This document shows positions 1-10,866 of a stretch of DNA of 64,000 bases, piece after piece. Each line of letters opens with the position of its first letter. Within the stretch, counting starts at the first letter, position 1. The DNA lies in assembly GCF_963662255.1 (NCBI RefSeq), contig NC_085052.1:35722654-35786653 (forward strand), read 5' to 3'. Position numbers and translations under genes: made by a program. Source of the DNA: Cinclus cinclus. Taxonomy: Eukaryota; Chordata; Aves; Passeriformes; Cinclidae. The notes under the pieces were generated by a model, which saw nothing but the letters and a program-made list of their open reading frames with translations, did no database searches and was not told the DNA's origin.

Positions 1-80
1 ATAGAAGCAAGGATCTATTATGCCACCATGGAGGCCAAGAATCAAATAATTCATTGTGACATCATGTGGCCTAAAAGGGC
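1..80 (+). repeat. Partial monomer (type E, 3' part)
   Basis: The left edge begins inside a monomer. It reads into sub-repeat 5 with the E-type markers aatcaaataattc and gacatcatgtgg, and ends just before the first full monomer at 81. Confidence 0.85.
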
Positions 81-300
81 ATGGGATGCATTGTGACAGC
101 ACAGGGGTTAAGAGAAGCAAGGATCCATTATGACCCAATGGAGGCTAACAATCTAATAATCCCTTTTGACACCAATGGGCCTAAAAGGGGCAGGGATGAA
201 TTGTGAAAGCATGGGGCCCAATTAAAACCTGGTACAATTACGCCACCATGGAGGCCAAGAATCAAATGATTCATTGTGACATCAAGTGGCCTAAAAGGGC
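81..300 (+). repeat. Type A monomer (exemplar, 220 bp)
   Basis: Diagnostic marks are gacaccaatgggcctaaaag in s3, then gaattgtgaaagcatggg, cccaattaaaacctgg and tacaattacgcc in s4-s5. A common variant has aagtaaaacctgg and ttatgcc. Type A occurs throughout the window. Site s3 carries neither the CTCF-like nor the TATA-like word. Confidence 0.92.
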
Positions 301-520
301 ATGGGATGCATTGTGACAGCACAGGGGTTAAGAGAAGCAAGGAACCATTGTGACCCAATGCAGGCTAACAATCTAATGATCCCGTGTGGCACCAGGGGGC
401 GCAAAAGGACCACGGATCGACTCTGACAGCATGGGGACCTATGGAAGCAAGGAACCATTATGACACCATGAAGGCCAAGAATCAAATGGTTCATTGTAAG
501 ACCAAGTGGCCTAAAAGGGC

Positions 521-741
521 TTGGAATGCATTGTGACACCATAGAGGTTAAGAGAAGCAAGGAACCATTGTGACCCAATGCAGGCTAGCAATCTAATGAT
601 CCCTTGTGGCACCAGGGGGTATAAAAAGGGCCAGGGATGGATTGTGAAAGCATGGGGCCCAAGTAAACCCTGGTACAAATATGCCACCATGGAGGCCAAG
701 AATCAAATGATTCATTGTGACATCAAGTGGGCTAAAAGGGC
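521..741 (+). repeat. Chimeric monomer C>A (221 bp)
   Basis: The front has the C-type ggtataaaaagggcc and gatgg. From 646 it switches to the A-type gtgaaagcatgggg and aagtaaaccctggtac. The switch falls at the s3/s4 boundary. Confidence 0.85.
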
Positions 742-1402
742 ATGGGATGCATTGTGACAGCACAGGGGTTAAGAGAAGCAAGGAACCATTGTGACCCAAT
801 GCAGGCTAACAATGTAAGAATCCCTTTTGACACCAGGGGACGCAAAAGGACCACGGATCGACTCTGACAACATGGGGACCTATGGAAGCAAGGAACCATT
901 ATGACACCATGGAGGCCAAGAATCAAATGGTTCATTGTAAGACCAAGTGGCCTAAAAGGGCATGGGATGCATTGTGACACCACAGAGGTTAAGAGAAGCA
1001 AGGAACCATTGTGACCCAATGCAGGCTAGCAATCTAATGATCCCTTGTGGCACCAGGGGGTATAAAAAGGGCCAGGGATGGATTGTTACAGCACGGGGAC
1101 CAATAGAAGCAAGGATCTATTATGCCTCCGTGGAGGGCAAGAATCAAATGATTCATTGTGACATCAAGTGGCCTAAAAGGGCATGGGATGCATTGTGACA
1201 CCACAGAGGTTAAGAGAAGCAAGGAACCATTGTGACCCAATGGAGGTTAACAATCTAATGATCCCTTGTGACACCAATGGGCCTAAAAGGGGCAGTGATG
1301 AATTGTGAAAGCATGGGGCCCAAGTATAACCTGGTACAATTATGCCACCATGGAGGCCAAGAATCAAATGATTCATTGTGACATCAAGTGGCCTAAAAGT
1401 GC

Positions 1403-1622
1403 ATGGGATGCATTGTGACAGCACAGGGGTTAAGAGAAGCAAGGATCCATTGTGACCCAATGGAGGCTAATAATCCCAGGATCCCATTTGACACCAGGGG
1501 GCGTAAAAGGGCCAGGGATGAATTGTGACACCATGGGGCCCAATAGAAACAAGGAACCATTATGACACCATGGAGGCCAAGAATCAAATGATTCATTGTG
1601 ACATCAAGTGGCCTAAAAGGGC
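1403..1622 (+). repeat. Type D monomer (exemplar, 220 bp)
   Basis: Diagnostic marks are ggctaataatcccaggatcc in s2-s3, gacaccagggggcgtaaaag in s3, gaattgtgacagcatgggg (or gacaccatgggg) and cccaatagaaacaaggaacc in s4. Its s4 is the closest to s1 of any family. The s3 word differs from the B-type CTCF-like core at its last base (gcgt against gcgc). Confidence 0.92.
1413..1522 (+). repeat. First 110-bp half-unit of a monomer (sub-repeats s1-s3)
   Basis: Exemplar in the D monomer 1403-1622. Sub-repeats start at each ttgtgac-like word: s1 1413-1449 (37), s2 1450-1485 (36), s3 1486-1522 (37). It pairs with the second half at 1523-1632, unit by unit. By hand alignment s1 matches s4 at 30 of 37 positions in D-type monomers, s2 matches s5 at 26 of 36, and s3 matches s6 at 30 of 37 (s2/s5 and s3/s6 were scored on a type A consensus). 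The identical 37+36+37 spacing in both halves supports a 110-bp dimer origin. Confidence 0.85.
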
Positions 1623-1632
1623 ATGGGATGCA
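1523..1632 (+). repeat. Second 110-bp half-unit of a monomer (sub-repeats s4-s6)
   Basis: Exemplar continuing the previous entry: s4 1523-1559 (37), s5 1560-1595 (36), s6 1596-1632 (37). In A monomers s4 ends taaaacctggtacaa and no longer resembles s1. In B, C, D and E it keeps an s1-like ending (agaaacaaggaacc or agaagcaagga), so the A-type s4 looks derived. Confidence 0.83.
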
Positions 1633-1842
1633 TTGTGACACCACAGAGGTTAAGAGAAGCAAGGAACCATTGTGACCCAATGCAGGCTAACAATCTAATG
1701 ATCCCTTGTGACACCAATGGGCTTAAAAGGGCCAGGGAGGAATTGTTACAGCACAGAGACCAATAGAAGCAAGGATCTATTATGCCACCATGGACGCCAA
1801 GAATCAAATAATTCATTGTGACATCATGTGGCCTAAAAGGGC
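1623..1842 (+). repeat. Type E monomer (exemplar, 220 bp)
   Basis: Diagnostic marks are an A-like s3 start (gacaccaatgggc) continuing into gggccagggaggaattg, then ttacagcacagagacc (or cacagggacc) with a C-like s4-s5, and aatcaaataattc plus gacatcatgtgg in s5-s6. It may be an old A-front, C-back recombinant that became fixed; that is inference. Type E is common up to 35 kb and its last clear copy is 41,903-42,122. Confidence 0.88.
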
Positions 1843-2062
1843 ATGGGATGCATTGTGACAGCACAGGGGTTAAGAGAAGCAAGGATCCATTATGACCCAA
1901 TGGAGGCTAACAATCTAATAATCCCTTTTGACACCAATGGGCCTAAAAGGGGCAGGGATGAATTGTGAAAGCATGGGGCCCAATTAAAACCTGGTACAAT
2001 TACGCCACCATGGAGGCCAAGAATCAAATGATTCATTGTGACATCAAGTGGCCTAAAAGGGC

Positions 2063-2282
2063 ATGGGATGCATTGTGACAGCACAGGGGTTAAGAGAAGC
2101 AAGGAACCATTGTGACCCAATGTAGGCTAACAATCTAATGATCCCTTTTGACACCAGGGGGCGCAAAAGGACCACGGATGGACTCTGACAGCATGGGGAC
2201 CTATAGAAGCAAGGAACCATTATGACACCATGAAGGCCAAGAATCAAATAGTTCACTGTAAGACCAAGCGGCCTAAAAGGGC
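2063..2282 (+). repeat. Type B monomer (exemplar, 220 bp)
   Basis: Diagnostic marks are caccagggggcgc followed by aaaaggaccacgg in s3, actctgacagcatgg in s4, accatgaaggccaag in s5, and often gttcattgtaagacc and gggcttggaatgc in s6. In later B monomers (from about 44 kb) s6 reads gttcattgtgacatc instead. Type B carries the CTCF-core-like word. Confidence 0.92.
2152..2164 (+). promoter_or_regulatory. CTCF-core-like motif in a type B monomer (exemplar)
   Basis: The 13 bases caccagggggcgc match 13 of 14 positions of the vertebrate CTCF core CCACCAGGGGGCGC. By eye 37 monomers carry the exact 13-mer, all on this strand, in B monomers from 301 to 63714. Type D carries the same word with the last base changed (gcgt). 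Binding is not shown; the core contains one CpG that methylation could block. Confidence 0.5.
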
Positions 2283-2722
2283 TTGGAATGCATTGTGACA
2301 CCACAGAGGTTAAGAGAAGCAAGGAACCATTGTGACCCAATGCAGGCTAACAATCTAATGATCCCTTGTGACACCAATGGGCCTAAAAGGGCCAGGGAGG
2401 AATTGTTACAGCACAGGGACCAATAGAAGCAAGGATCTATTATGCCACCATGGAGGCCAAGAATCAAATAATTCATTGTGACATCATGTGGACTAAAAGG
2501 GCATGGGATGCATTGTGACACCACAGGGGTTAAGAGAAGCAAGGAACCATTGTGACCCAATGCAGGCTAACAATCTAATGATCCCGTGTGGCACCAGGGG
2601 GCGCAAAAGGACCACGAATCGACTCTGACACCATGGGGACCTATGGAAGCAAGGAACCATTATGACACCATGAAGGCCAAGAATCAAATGGTTCATTGTA
2701 AGACCAAGTGGCCTAAAAGGTC

Positions 2723-2943
2723 TTGGAATGCATTGTGACACCACAGAGGTTAAGAGAAGCAAGGAACCATTGTGACCCAATGCAGGCTAACAATCTAATG
2801 ATCCCTTGTGGCACCAGGGGGTATAAAAAGGGCCAGGGATGGATTGTTACAGCACGGGGACCAATAGAAGCAAGGATCTATTATGCCACCATGGAGGCCA
2901 AGAATCAAATGATTCATTGTGACATCAAGTGGCCTAAAAGGGC
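2723..2943 (+). repeat. Type C monomer (exemplar, 221 bp)
   Basis: Diagnostic marks are ggcaccagggggtataaaaa in s3, gggatggattgttacagc and cacggggaccaatag in s4, and gcaaggatctattatgcc in s5. The extra base lies in the A run of s3, so s3 is 38 bp. I count 67 monomers with a C-type front: 23 before 35 kb and 44 after. Adjacent C-C pairs appear only from 48,505 onward. Confidence 0.92.
2822..2829 (+). promoter_or_regulatory. TATA-box-like motif in a type C monomer (exemplar)
   Basis: tataaaaa within gggggtataaaaagggcc fits the TATA consensus TATAWAWR. It occurs in about 60 of 67 C-type monomers, always on this strand. It is lost at 40142 (gcctaaaaa), 56883 (gtgtaaaaa), 57104, 58206, 60410 and 61731 (gcaaaaaaa) and 63053 (gcataaaaa). 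Whether any copy drives transcription is unknown. Confidence 0.4.
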
Positions 2944-2959
2944 ATGGGATGCATTGTGA
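2891..2959 (+). other. 22-codon micro-ORF with a full Kozak context (exemplar, probably not coding)
   Basis: gccaccatgg is a full match to the vertebrate Kozak consensus. The frame starts MEAKNQ and ends RAWDAL before a tga, and begins 69 bp downstream of the TATA-like word in the same monomer. The same gccaccatgg is present in many A, C and E monomers, while most C monomers after 40 kb have gccaccgtgg, which removes the start codon. I see no sign of codon-level constraint. Confidence 0.3.
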
Positions 2960-3383
2960 CAGCACAGGGGTTAAGAGAAGCAAGGATCCATTGTGACCCA
3001 ATGGAGGCGAATAATCCCAGGATCCCATTTGACACCAGGGGGCGTAAAAGGGCCAGCGATCAATTGTGACAACATGGGGCCCAATAGAAACAAGGAACCA
3101 TTATGACACCATGGAGGCCAAGAATCAAAAGATTCATTGTGACATCATGTGGCCTAAAAGGGCATGGGATGCATTGTGACACCACAGAGGTTAAGAGAAG
3201 CAAGGAACCATTGTGACCCAATGCAGGCTAACAATCTAATGATCCCTTGTGACACCAATGGGCCTAAAAGGGCCAGGGAGGAATTGTTACATCACAGAGA
3301 CCAATAGAAGCAAGGATCTATTATGCCACCATGGAGGCCAAGAATCAAATAATTCATTGTGACATCATGTGGCCTAAAAGGGC

Positions 3384-4924
3384 ATGGGATGCATTGTGAC
3401 AGCACAGGGGTTAAGAGAAGCAAGGATCCATTATGACCCAATGGAGGCTAACAATCTAATAATCCCTTTTGACACCAATGGGCCTAAAAGGGGCAGGGAT
3501 GAATTGTGAAAGCATGGGGCCCAATTAAAACCTGGTACAATTACGCCACCATGGAGGCCAAGAATCAAATGATTCATTGTGACATCAAGTGGCCTAAAAG
3601 GGCATGGGATGCATTGTGACAGCACAGGGGTTAAGAGAAGCAAGGAACCATTGTGACCCAATGCAGGCTAACAATCTAATGATCCCGTGTGGCACCAGGG
3701 GGCGCAAAAGGACCACGGATCGACTCTGACAGCATGGGGACCTATGGAAGCAAGGAACCATTATGACACCATGAAGGCCAAGAATCAAATGGTTCATTGT
3801 AAGACCAAGTGGCCTAAAAGGGCTTGGAATGCATTGTGACACCATAGAGGTTAAGAGAAGCAAGGAACCATTGTGACCCAATGCAGGCTAGCAATCTAAT
3901 GATCCCTTGTGGCACCAGGGGGTATAAAAAGGGCCAGGGATGGATTGTTACAGCACGGGGACCAATAGAAGCAAGGATCTATTATGCCTCCGTGGAGGGC
4001 AAGAATCAAATGATTCATTGTGACATCAAGTGGCCTAAAAGGGCATGGGATGCATTGTGACACCACAGAGGTTAAGAGAAGCAAGGAACCATTGTGACCC
4101 AATGGAGGTTAACAATCTAATGATCCCTTGTGACACCAATGGGCCTAAAAGGGGCAGGGATGAATTGTGAAAGCATGGGGCCCAAGTATAACCTGGTACA
4201 ATTATGCCACCATGGAGGCCAAGAATCAAATGATTCATTGTGACATCAAGTGGCCTAAAAGTGCATGGGATGCATTGTGACAGCACAGGGGTTAAGAGAA
4301 GCAAGGATCCATTGTGACCCAATGGAGGCTAATAATCCCAGGATCCCATTTGACACCAGGGGGCGTAAAAGGGCCAGGGATGAATTGTGACACCATGGGG
4401 CCCAATAGAAACAAGGAACCATTATGACACCATGGAGGCCAAGAATCAAATGATTCATTGTGACATCAAGTGGCCTAAAAGGGCATGGGATGCATTGTGA
4501 CACCACAGAGATTAAGAGAAGCAAGGAACCATTGTGACCCAATGCAGGCTAACAATCTAATGATCCCTTGTGACACCAATGGGCCTAAAAGGGCCAGGGA
4601 GGAATTGTTACAGCACAGGGACCAATAAAAGCAAGGATCTATTATGCCACCATGGAGGCCAAGAATCAAATAATTCATTGTGACATCATGTGGCCTAAAA
4701 GGGCATGGGATGCATTGTGACAGCACAGGGGTTAAGAGAAGCAAGGATCCATTGTGACCCCATGCAGGCTAACAATCTAATAATCCCTTTTGACACCAAT
4801 GGGCCTAAAAGGGGCAGGGATGAATTGTGAAAGCATGGGGCCCAATTAAAACCTGGTACAATTACGCCACCATGGAGGCCAAGAATCAAATGATTCATTG
4901 TGACATCAAATGGCCTAAAAGGGC
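3384..4924 (+). repeat. Duplicated block, copy 2 (lacks 441 bp)
   Basis: Monomers A B C A D E A. The C monomer at 3824 begins like 521-741 (private word accatagagg) and continues like 962-1182 (gattgttacagc). The exchange point therefore lies between 3,846 and 3,948, inside sequence shared by both C fronts. The last A monomer (4705-4924) has diverged from its partner at 1843. Confidence 0.83.
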
Positions 4925-5364
4925 ATGGGATGCATTGTGACAGCACAGGGGTTAAGAGAAGCAAGGATCCATTGTGACCCAATGGAGGCTAATAATCCCA
5001 GGATCCCATTTGACACCAGGGGGCGTAAAAGGGCCAGGGATGAATTGTGACACCATGGGGCCCAATAGAAACAAGGAACCATTATGACACAATGGAGGCC
5101 AAGAATCAAATGATTCATTGTGACATCAAGTGGCCTAAAAGGGCATGGGATGCATTGTGACACCACAGAGGTTAAGAGAAGCAAGGAACCATTGTGACCC
5201 AAAGCAGGCTAACAATCTAATAATCCCTTGTGACACCAATGGGCCTAAAAGTTGCAGGGATCAATTGTGAAAGCATGGGGCCCAAGTAAAACCTGGTACA
5301 ATTACGCCACCATGGAGGCCAAGAATCAAATGATTCATTGTGACATCAAGTGGCCTAAAAGGGC

Positions 5365-6244
5365 ATGGGATGCATTGTGACAGCACAGGGGTTAAGAGAA
5401 GCAAGGAACCATTGTGTCCCAATGCAGGCTAACAATCTAAGAATCCCTTTTGACACCAGGGGGCGCAAAAGGACCACGGATGGACTCTGACAGCATGGGG
5501 ACCTATGGAAGCAAGGAACCATTATGACACCATGAAGGCCAAGAATCAAATGGTTCATTGTAAGACCAAGTGGCCTACAATGGCTTGGAATGCATTGTGA
5601 CACCACAGAGGTTAAGAGAAGCAAGGAACCATTGTGACCCAATGCAGGCTAACAATCTAATGATCCCTTGTGGCACCAGGGGGTATAAAAAGGGCCAGGG
5701 ATGGATTGTTACAGCACGGGGACCAATATAAGCAAGGATCTATTATGCCACCATGGAGGCCAAGAATCAAATAATTCATTGTGACATCAAGTGGCCTAAA
5801 AGGGCATGGGATGCATTGTGCCACCACAGGGGTTTAGAGAAGCAAGGATCCATTGTGACCCAATGGAGGCGAATAATCCCAGGATCCCTTTTGACACCAG
5901 GGGGCGTAAAAGGGCCAGGGATCAATTGTGACAGCATGGGGCCCAATAGAACAAGGAACCATTATGACACCATGGAGGCCAAGAATCAAAAGATTCATTG
6001 TTACATCAAGTGGCCTAAAAGGGCATGGGATGCATTGTGACACCACAGGGGTTAAGAGAAGCAAGGAACCATTGTGACCCAATGCAGGCTAACAATCTAA
6101 TGATCCCTTGTGACACCAATGGGCCTAAAAGGGCCAGGGATGAATTGTTACAGCACGGAGACCAATAGAAGCAAGGATCTATTATGCCACCATGGAGGCC
6201 AAGAATCAAATAATTCATTGTGACATCAAGTGGCCTAAAAGGGC
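5365..6244 (+). repeat. Block B C D E, copy 1 of a 3,081-bp displaced duplication
   Basis: Nearly identical to 8446-9325. Both copies carry the same rare 1-bp deletion in the D monomer (caatagaacaagg instead of caatagaaacaagg, at 5941-5956 and 9022-9037), making 219-bp monomers at 5806 and 8887. Similarity continues less exactly for about two more monomers. Confidence 0.85.
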
Positions 6245-7344
6245 ATGGGATGCATTGTGCCACCACAGGGGTTTAGAGAAGCAAGGATCCATTGTGACCC
6301 AATGGAGGCGAATAATCCCAGGATCCCATTTCACACCAGGGGGCGTAAAAGGGCCAGGGATCAATTGTGACAGCATGGGGCCCAATAGAAACAAGGAACC
6401 ATTATGACACCATGGAGGCCAAGAATCAAAAGATTCATTGTGACATCAAGTGGCCTAAAAGGGCATGGGATGCATTGTGACACCACAGGGGTTAAGAGAA
6501 GCAAGGAAACATTGTGACCCAATGCAGGCTAACAATCTAATGATCCCTTGTGACACCAATGGGCCTAAAAGGGCCAGGGATGAATTGTTACAGCACGGGG
6601 ACCAATAGAAGCAAGGATCTATTATGCCACCATGGAGGCCAAGAATCAAATAATTCATTGTGACATCATGTGGCCTAAAAGGGCATGGGATGCATTGTGA
6701 CAGCACAGGGGTTAAGAGAAGCAAGGAACCATTGTGACCCAATGCAGGCTAACAACCTAATGATCCCTTGTGACAGCAATGGGCCTAAAAGGGGCAGGCA
6801 TGTATTGTGAAAGCATGGGGCCCAAGTAAACCCTGGTACAATTATGCCACCATGGAGGCCAAGAATCAAATGATTCATTGTGACATCAAGTGGCCTAAAA
6901 GGGCATGGGTTGCATTGTGACACCACAGGGGTTAAGAGAAGCAAGGAACCATTGTGACCCAATGCAGGCTAACAATCTAATGATCCCTTGTGACACCAAT
7001 GGGCCTAAAAGGGCCAGGGAGGAATTGTTACAGCACAGGGACCAATAGAAGCAAGGATCTATCATGCCACCATGGAGGCCAAGAATCAAATAATTCATTG
7101 TGACATCATGTGGCCTAAAAGGGCATGGGATGCATTGTGACAGCACAGGGGTTAAGAGAAGCAAGGATCCATTGTGACCCAATGCAGGCTAATAATCCCA
7201 GGATCCCATTTGACACCAGGGGGCGTAAAAGGGCCAGGGATGAATTGTGACAGCATGGGGCCCAATAGAAACAAGGAACCATTATGACACCATGGAGGCC
7301 AAGAATCAAATGATTCATTGTGACATCAAATGGCCTAAAAGGGC

Positions 7345-7564
7345 ATGGGATGCATTGTGACACCACAGAGGTTAAGAGAAGCAAGGATCCATTGTGACCC
7401 AATGGAGGCTAATAATCCCAGGATCCCATTTGACACCAATGGGCCTAAAAGGTGCAGGGATCAATTGTGAAAGCATGGGGCCCAAGTAAAACCTGGTACA
7501 ATTATGCCACCATGGAGGCCAAGAATCAAATGATTCATTGTGACATCAAGTGGCCTAAAAGGGC
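7345..7564 (+). repeat. Chimeric monomer D>A
   Basis: The front reads ggctaataatcccaggatcc as in D; from gacaccaatgggcctaaaag onward it is type A (aaaggtgcaggg, aagtaaaacc). In the other five copies of this cassette the monomer is A throughout (agcaggctaacaatctaaga), so this is a local exchange. Confidence 0.8.
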
Positions 7565-7784
7565 ATGGGATGCATTGTGACACCACAGGGGTTAAGAGAA
7601 GCAAGGAACCATTGTGACCCAATGCAGGCTAACAATCTAAGAATTCCTTTTGACACCAGGGGGCGCAAAAGGACCACGGATCGACTCTGACAGCATGGGG
7701 ACCTATAGAAGCAAGGAACCATTATGACACCATGAAGGCCAAGAATCAAATAGTTCACTGTAAGACCAAGCGGCCTAAAAGGGC

Positions 7785-8005
7785 TTGGAATGCATTGTGA
7801 CACCACAGAGGTTAAGAGAAGCAAGGAACCATTGTGACCCAATGCAGGCTAACCATCTAATGATCCCTTGTGGCACCAGGGGGTATAAAAAGCGCCAGGA
7901 ATGAATTGTGACAGCATGGGGCCCAATAGAAACCAGGAACCATTATGACACCATGGAAGCCAAGATTCAAATGATTCATTGTGACATCAAGTGGCCTAAA
8001 AGGGC
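7785..8005 (+). repeat. Chimeric monomer C>D, first of six copies (221 bp)
   Basis: The front is C-like (ggtataaaaagcgccagg); the back is D-like (gaattgtgacagcatgggg, caatagaaaccaggaacc) with private words atggaagccaag and agattcaaatg. The same chimera recurs at 11527, 12848, 17251, 25614 and 31998, so the exchange predates amplification of the cassette. Confidence 0.85.
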
Positions 8006-8445
8006 ATGGGATGCATTGTGACACCACAGAGGTTAAGAGAAGCAAGGAACCATTGTGACCCAATGCAGGGTAACAATCTAATGATCCCTTGTGACACCAA
8101 TGGGCCTAAAAGGGCCAGGGAGGAATTCTTACAGCACAGGGACCAATAGAAGCAAGGATCTATTATGCCACCATGGAGGCCAAGAATCAAATAATTCATT
8201 GTGACATCAAGTGGCCTAAAAGGGCATGGGATGCATTGTGACACCACAGGGGTTAAGAGAAGCAAGGAACCATTGTGACCCAATGCAGGCTAACAATCTA
8301 ATAATCCCTTTTGACACCAATGGGCCTAAAAGGGGCAGGGATGAATTGTGAAAGCATGGGGCCCAATTAAAACCTGGTACAATTACGCCACCATGGAGGC
8401 CAAGAATCAAATGATTCATTGTGACATCAAGTGGCCTAAAAGGGC

Positions 8446-9325
8446 ATGGGATGCATTGTGACAGCACAGGGGTTAAGAGAAGCAAGGAACCATTGTGACC
8501 CAATGCAGGCTAACAATCTAAGAATCCCTTTTGACACCAGGGGGCGCAAAAGGACCACGGATGGACTCTGACAGCATGGGGACCTATGGAAGCAAGGAAC
8601 CATTATGACACCATGAAGGCCAAGAATCAAATGGTTCATTGTAAGACCAAGTGGCCTAAAATGGCTTGGAATGCATTGTGACACGACAGAGGTTAAGAGA
8701 AGCAAGGAACCATTGTGACCCAATGCAGGCTAACAATCTAATGATCCCTTGTGGCACCAGGGGGTATAAAAAGGGCCAGGGATGGATTGTTACAGCACGG
8801 GGACCAATATAAGCAAGGATCTATTATGCCACCATGGAGGCCAAGAATCAAATAATTCATTGTGACATCAAGTGGCCTAAAAGGGCATGGGATGCATTGT
8901 GCCACCACAGGGGTTTAGAGAAGCAAGGATCCATTGTGACCCAATGGAGGCGAATAATCCCAGGATCCCTTTTGACACCAGGGGGCGTAAAAGGGCCAGG
9001 GATCAATTGTGACAGCATGGGGCCCAATAGAACAAGGAACCATTATGACACCATGGAGGCCAAGAATCAAAAGATTCATTGTTACATCAAGTGGCCTAAA
9101 AGGGCATGGGATGCATTGTGACACCACAGGGGTTAAGAGAAGCAAGGAACCATTGTGACCCAATGCAGGCTAACAATCTAATGATCCCTTGTGACACCAA
9201 TGGGCCTAAAAGGGCCAGGGATGAATTGTTACAGCACGGAGACCAATAGAAGCAAGGATCTATTATGCCACCATGGAGGCCAAGAATCAAATGATTCATT
9301 GTGACATCAAGTGGCCTAAAAGGGC
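8446..9325 (+). repeat. Block B C D E, copy 2 of a 3,081-bp displaced duplication
   Basis: See the partner block 5365-6244. The shared private deletion shows descent from one template. The offset of 3,081 bp is 14 monomers. Confidence 0.85.
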
Positions 9326-10866
9326 ATGGGATGCATTGTGCCACCACAGGGGTTTAGAGAAGCAAGGAACCATTGTGACCCAATGGAGGCTAATAATCCC
9401 AGGATCCCATTTGACACCAGGGGGCGTAAAAGGGCCAGGGATCAATTGTGACAGCATGGGTCCCAATAGAAACAAGGAACCATTATGACACCATGGAGGC
9501 CAAGAATCAAAAGATTCATTGTGACATCAAGTGGCCTAAAAGGGCATGGGATGCATTGTGACACCACAGAGGTTAAGAGAAGCAAGGAACCATTGTGACC
9601 CAATGCAGGCTAACAATCTAATGATCCCTTGTGACACCAATGGGCCTAAAAGGGCCAGGGATGAATTGTTACAGCACAGGGACCAATAGAAGCAAGGATC
9701 TATTATGCCACCATGGAGGCCAAGAATCAAATAATTCATTGTGACATCATGTGGCCTAAAAGGGCATGGGATGCATTGTGACAGCACAGGGGTTAAGAGA
9801 AGCAAGGATCCATTGTGACCCAATGGAGGCTAACAATCTAATAATCCCTTTTGACACCAATGGGCCTAAAAGGGGCAGGGATGAATTGTGAAAGCGTGGG
9901 GCCCAATTAAAACCTGGTACAATTATGCCACCATGGAGGCCAAGAATCAAATGATTCATTGTGACATCAAGTGGCCTAAAAGGGCATGGGATGCATTGTG
10001 ACACCACAGAGGTTAAGAGAAGCAAGGAACCATTGTGACCCAATGCAGGCTAACAATCTAAGAATCCCTTTTGACACCAGGGGGCGCAAAAGGACCACCG
10101 ATCAACTCTGACAGCATGGGGACCTATGGAAGCAAGGAACCATTATGACACCATGAAGGCCAAGAATCAAATGGTTCATTGTAAGACCAAGTGGCCTAAA
10201 AGGGCTTGGAATGCATTGTGACACCACAGAGGTTAAGAGAAGCAAGGAACCATTGTGACCCAATGCAGGCTAACAATCTAATGATCCCTTGTGTCACCAG
10301 GGGGTATAAAAAGGGCCAGGGATGGATTGTTACAGCACGGGGACCAATAGAAGCAAGGATCTATTATGCCACCATGGAGGCCAAGAATCAAATGATTCAT
10401 TGTGACATCAAGTGGCCTAAAAGGGCATGGGATGCATTGTGCCACCACAGGGGTTTAGAGAAGCAAGGATCCATTGTGACCCAATGGAGGCGAATAATCC
10501 CAGGATCCCATTTCACACCAGGGGGCGTAAAAGGGCCAGGGATCAATTGTGACAGCATGGGGCCCAATAGAAACAAGGAACCATTATGACACCATGGAGG
10601 CCAAGAATCAAAAGATTCATTGTGACATCAAGTGGCCTAAAAGGGCATGGGATGCATTGTGACACCACAGGGGTTAAGAGAAGCAAGGAAACATTGTGAC
10701 CCAATGCAGGCTAACAATCTAATGATCCCTTGTGACACCAATGGGCCTAAAAGGGCCAGGGAGGAATTGTTACAGCACAGGGACCAATAGAAGCAAGGAT
10801 CTATCATGCCACCATGGAGGCCAAGAATCAAATAATTCATTGTGACATCATGTGGCCTAAAAGGGC

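Larger units (their letters stand above)
81..2062 (+). repeat. Duplicated block, copy 1 (with 441-bp extra)
   Basis: Monomers A B C>A B C A D E A. Positions 81-645 correspond to 3384-3948 at an offset of 3,303 bp. Positions after 646 of the C part, seen from monomer 962 onward, correspond at an offset of 2,862 bp. The 441-bp change of offset equals two monomers (220+221). Confidence 0.83.
81..7124 (+). repeat. Sub-array I: irregular monomer order, 32 monomers
   Basis: Order from 81: A B C>A B C A D E A B E B C D E A B C A D E A D A B C D E D E A E. X>Y means a chimeric monomer with an X-type front and Y-type back. It holds a local duplication (81-2062 against 3384-4924) and the first copy of a block repeated at 8446. 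There is no simple higher-order period. Confidence 0.82.
7125..10866 (+). repeat. 17-monomer unit, variant higher-order repeat copy (3,742 bp)
   Basis: Order: D D>A B C>D E A B C D E D E A B C D E. The first five monomers are the same cassette that opens the four later 3,743-bp units. The remaining twelve differ in order from those units (A B E A D>B C E A B C D E). The next cassette copy starts exactly 3,742 bp later at 10,867. Confidence 0.8.

Noticed and set aside
1594..1610. CRE-like word tgacatca in sub-repeat 6 (attgtgacatcaagtgg)
   Set aside because: It differs from TGACGTCA at the central CpG and sits inside the generic ttgtgac start of a sub-repeat. It is probably a by-product of the 37-bp unit.
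10206..10589. 127-codon plus-strand frame, repeated at 15270, 19673, 21873, 28036 and 34420
   Set aside because: It is a C monomer reading into a D monomer with the gccaccacaggggttta variant, which removes the usual tga. It recurs only because the C-D pair was amplified.
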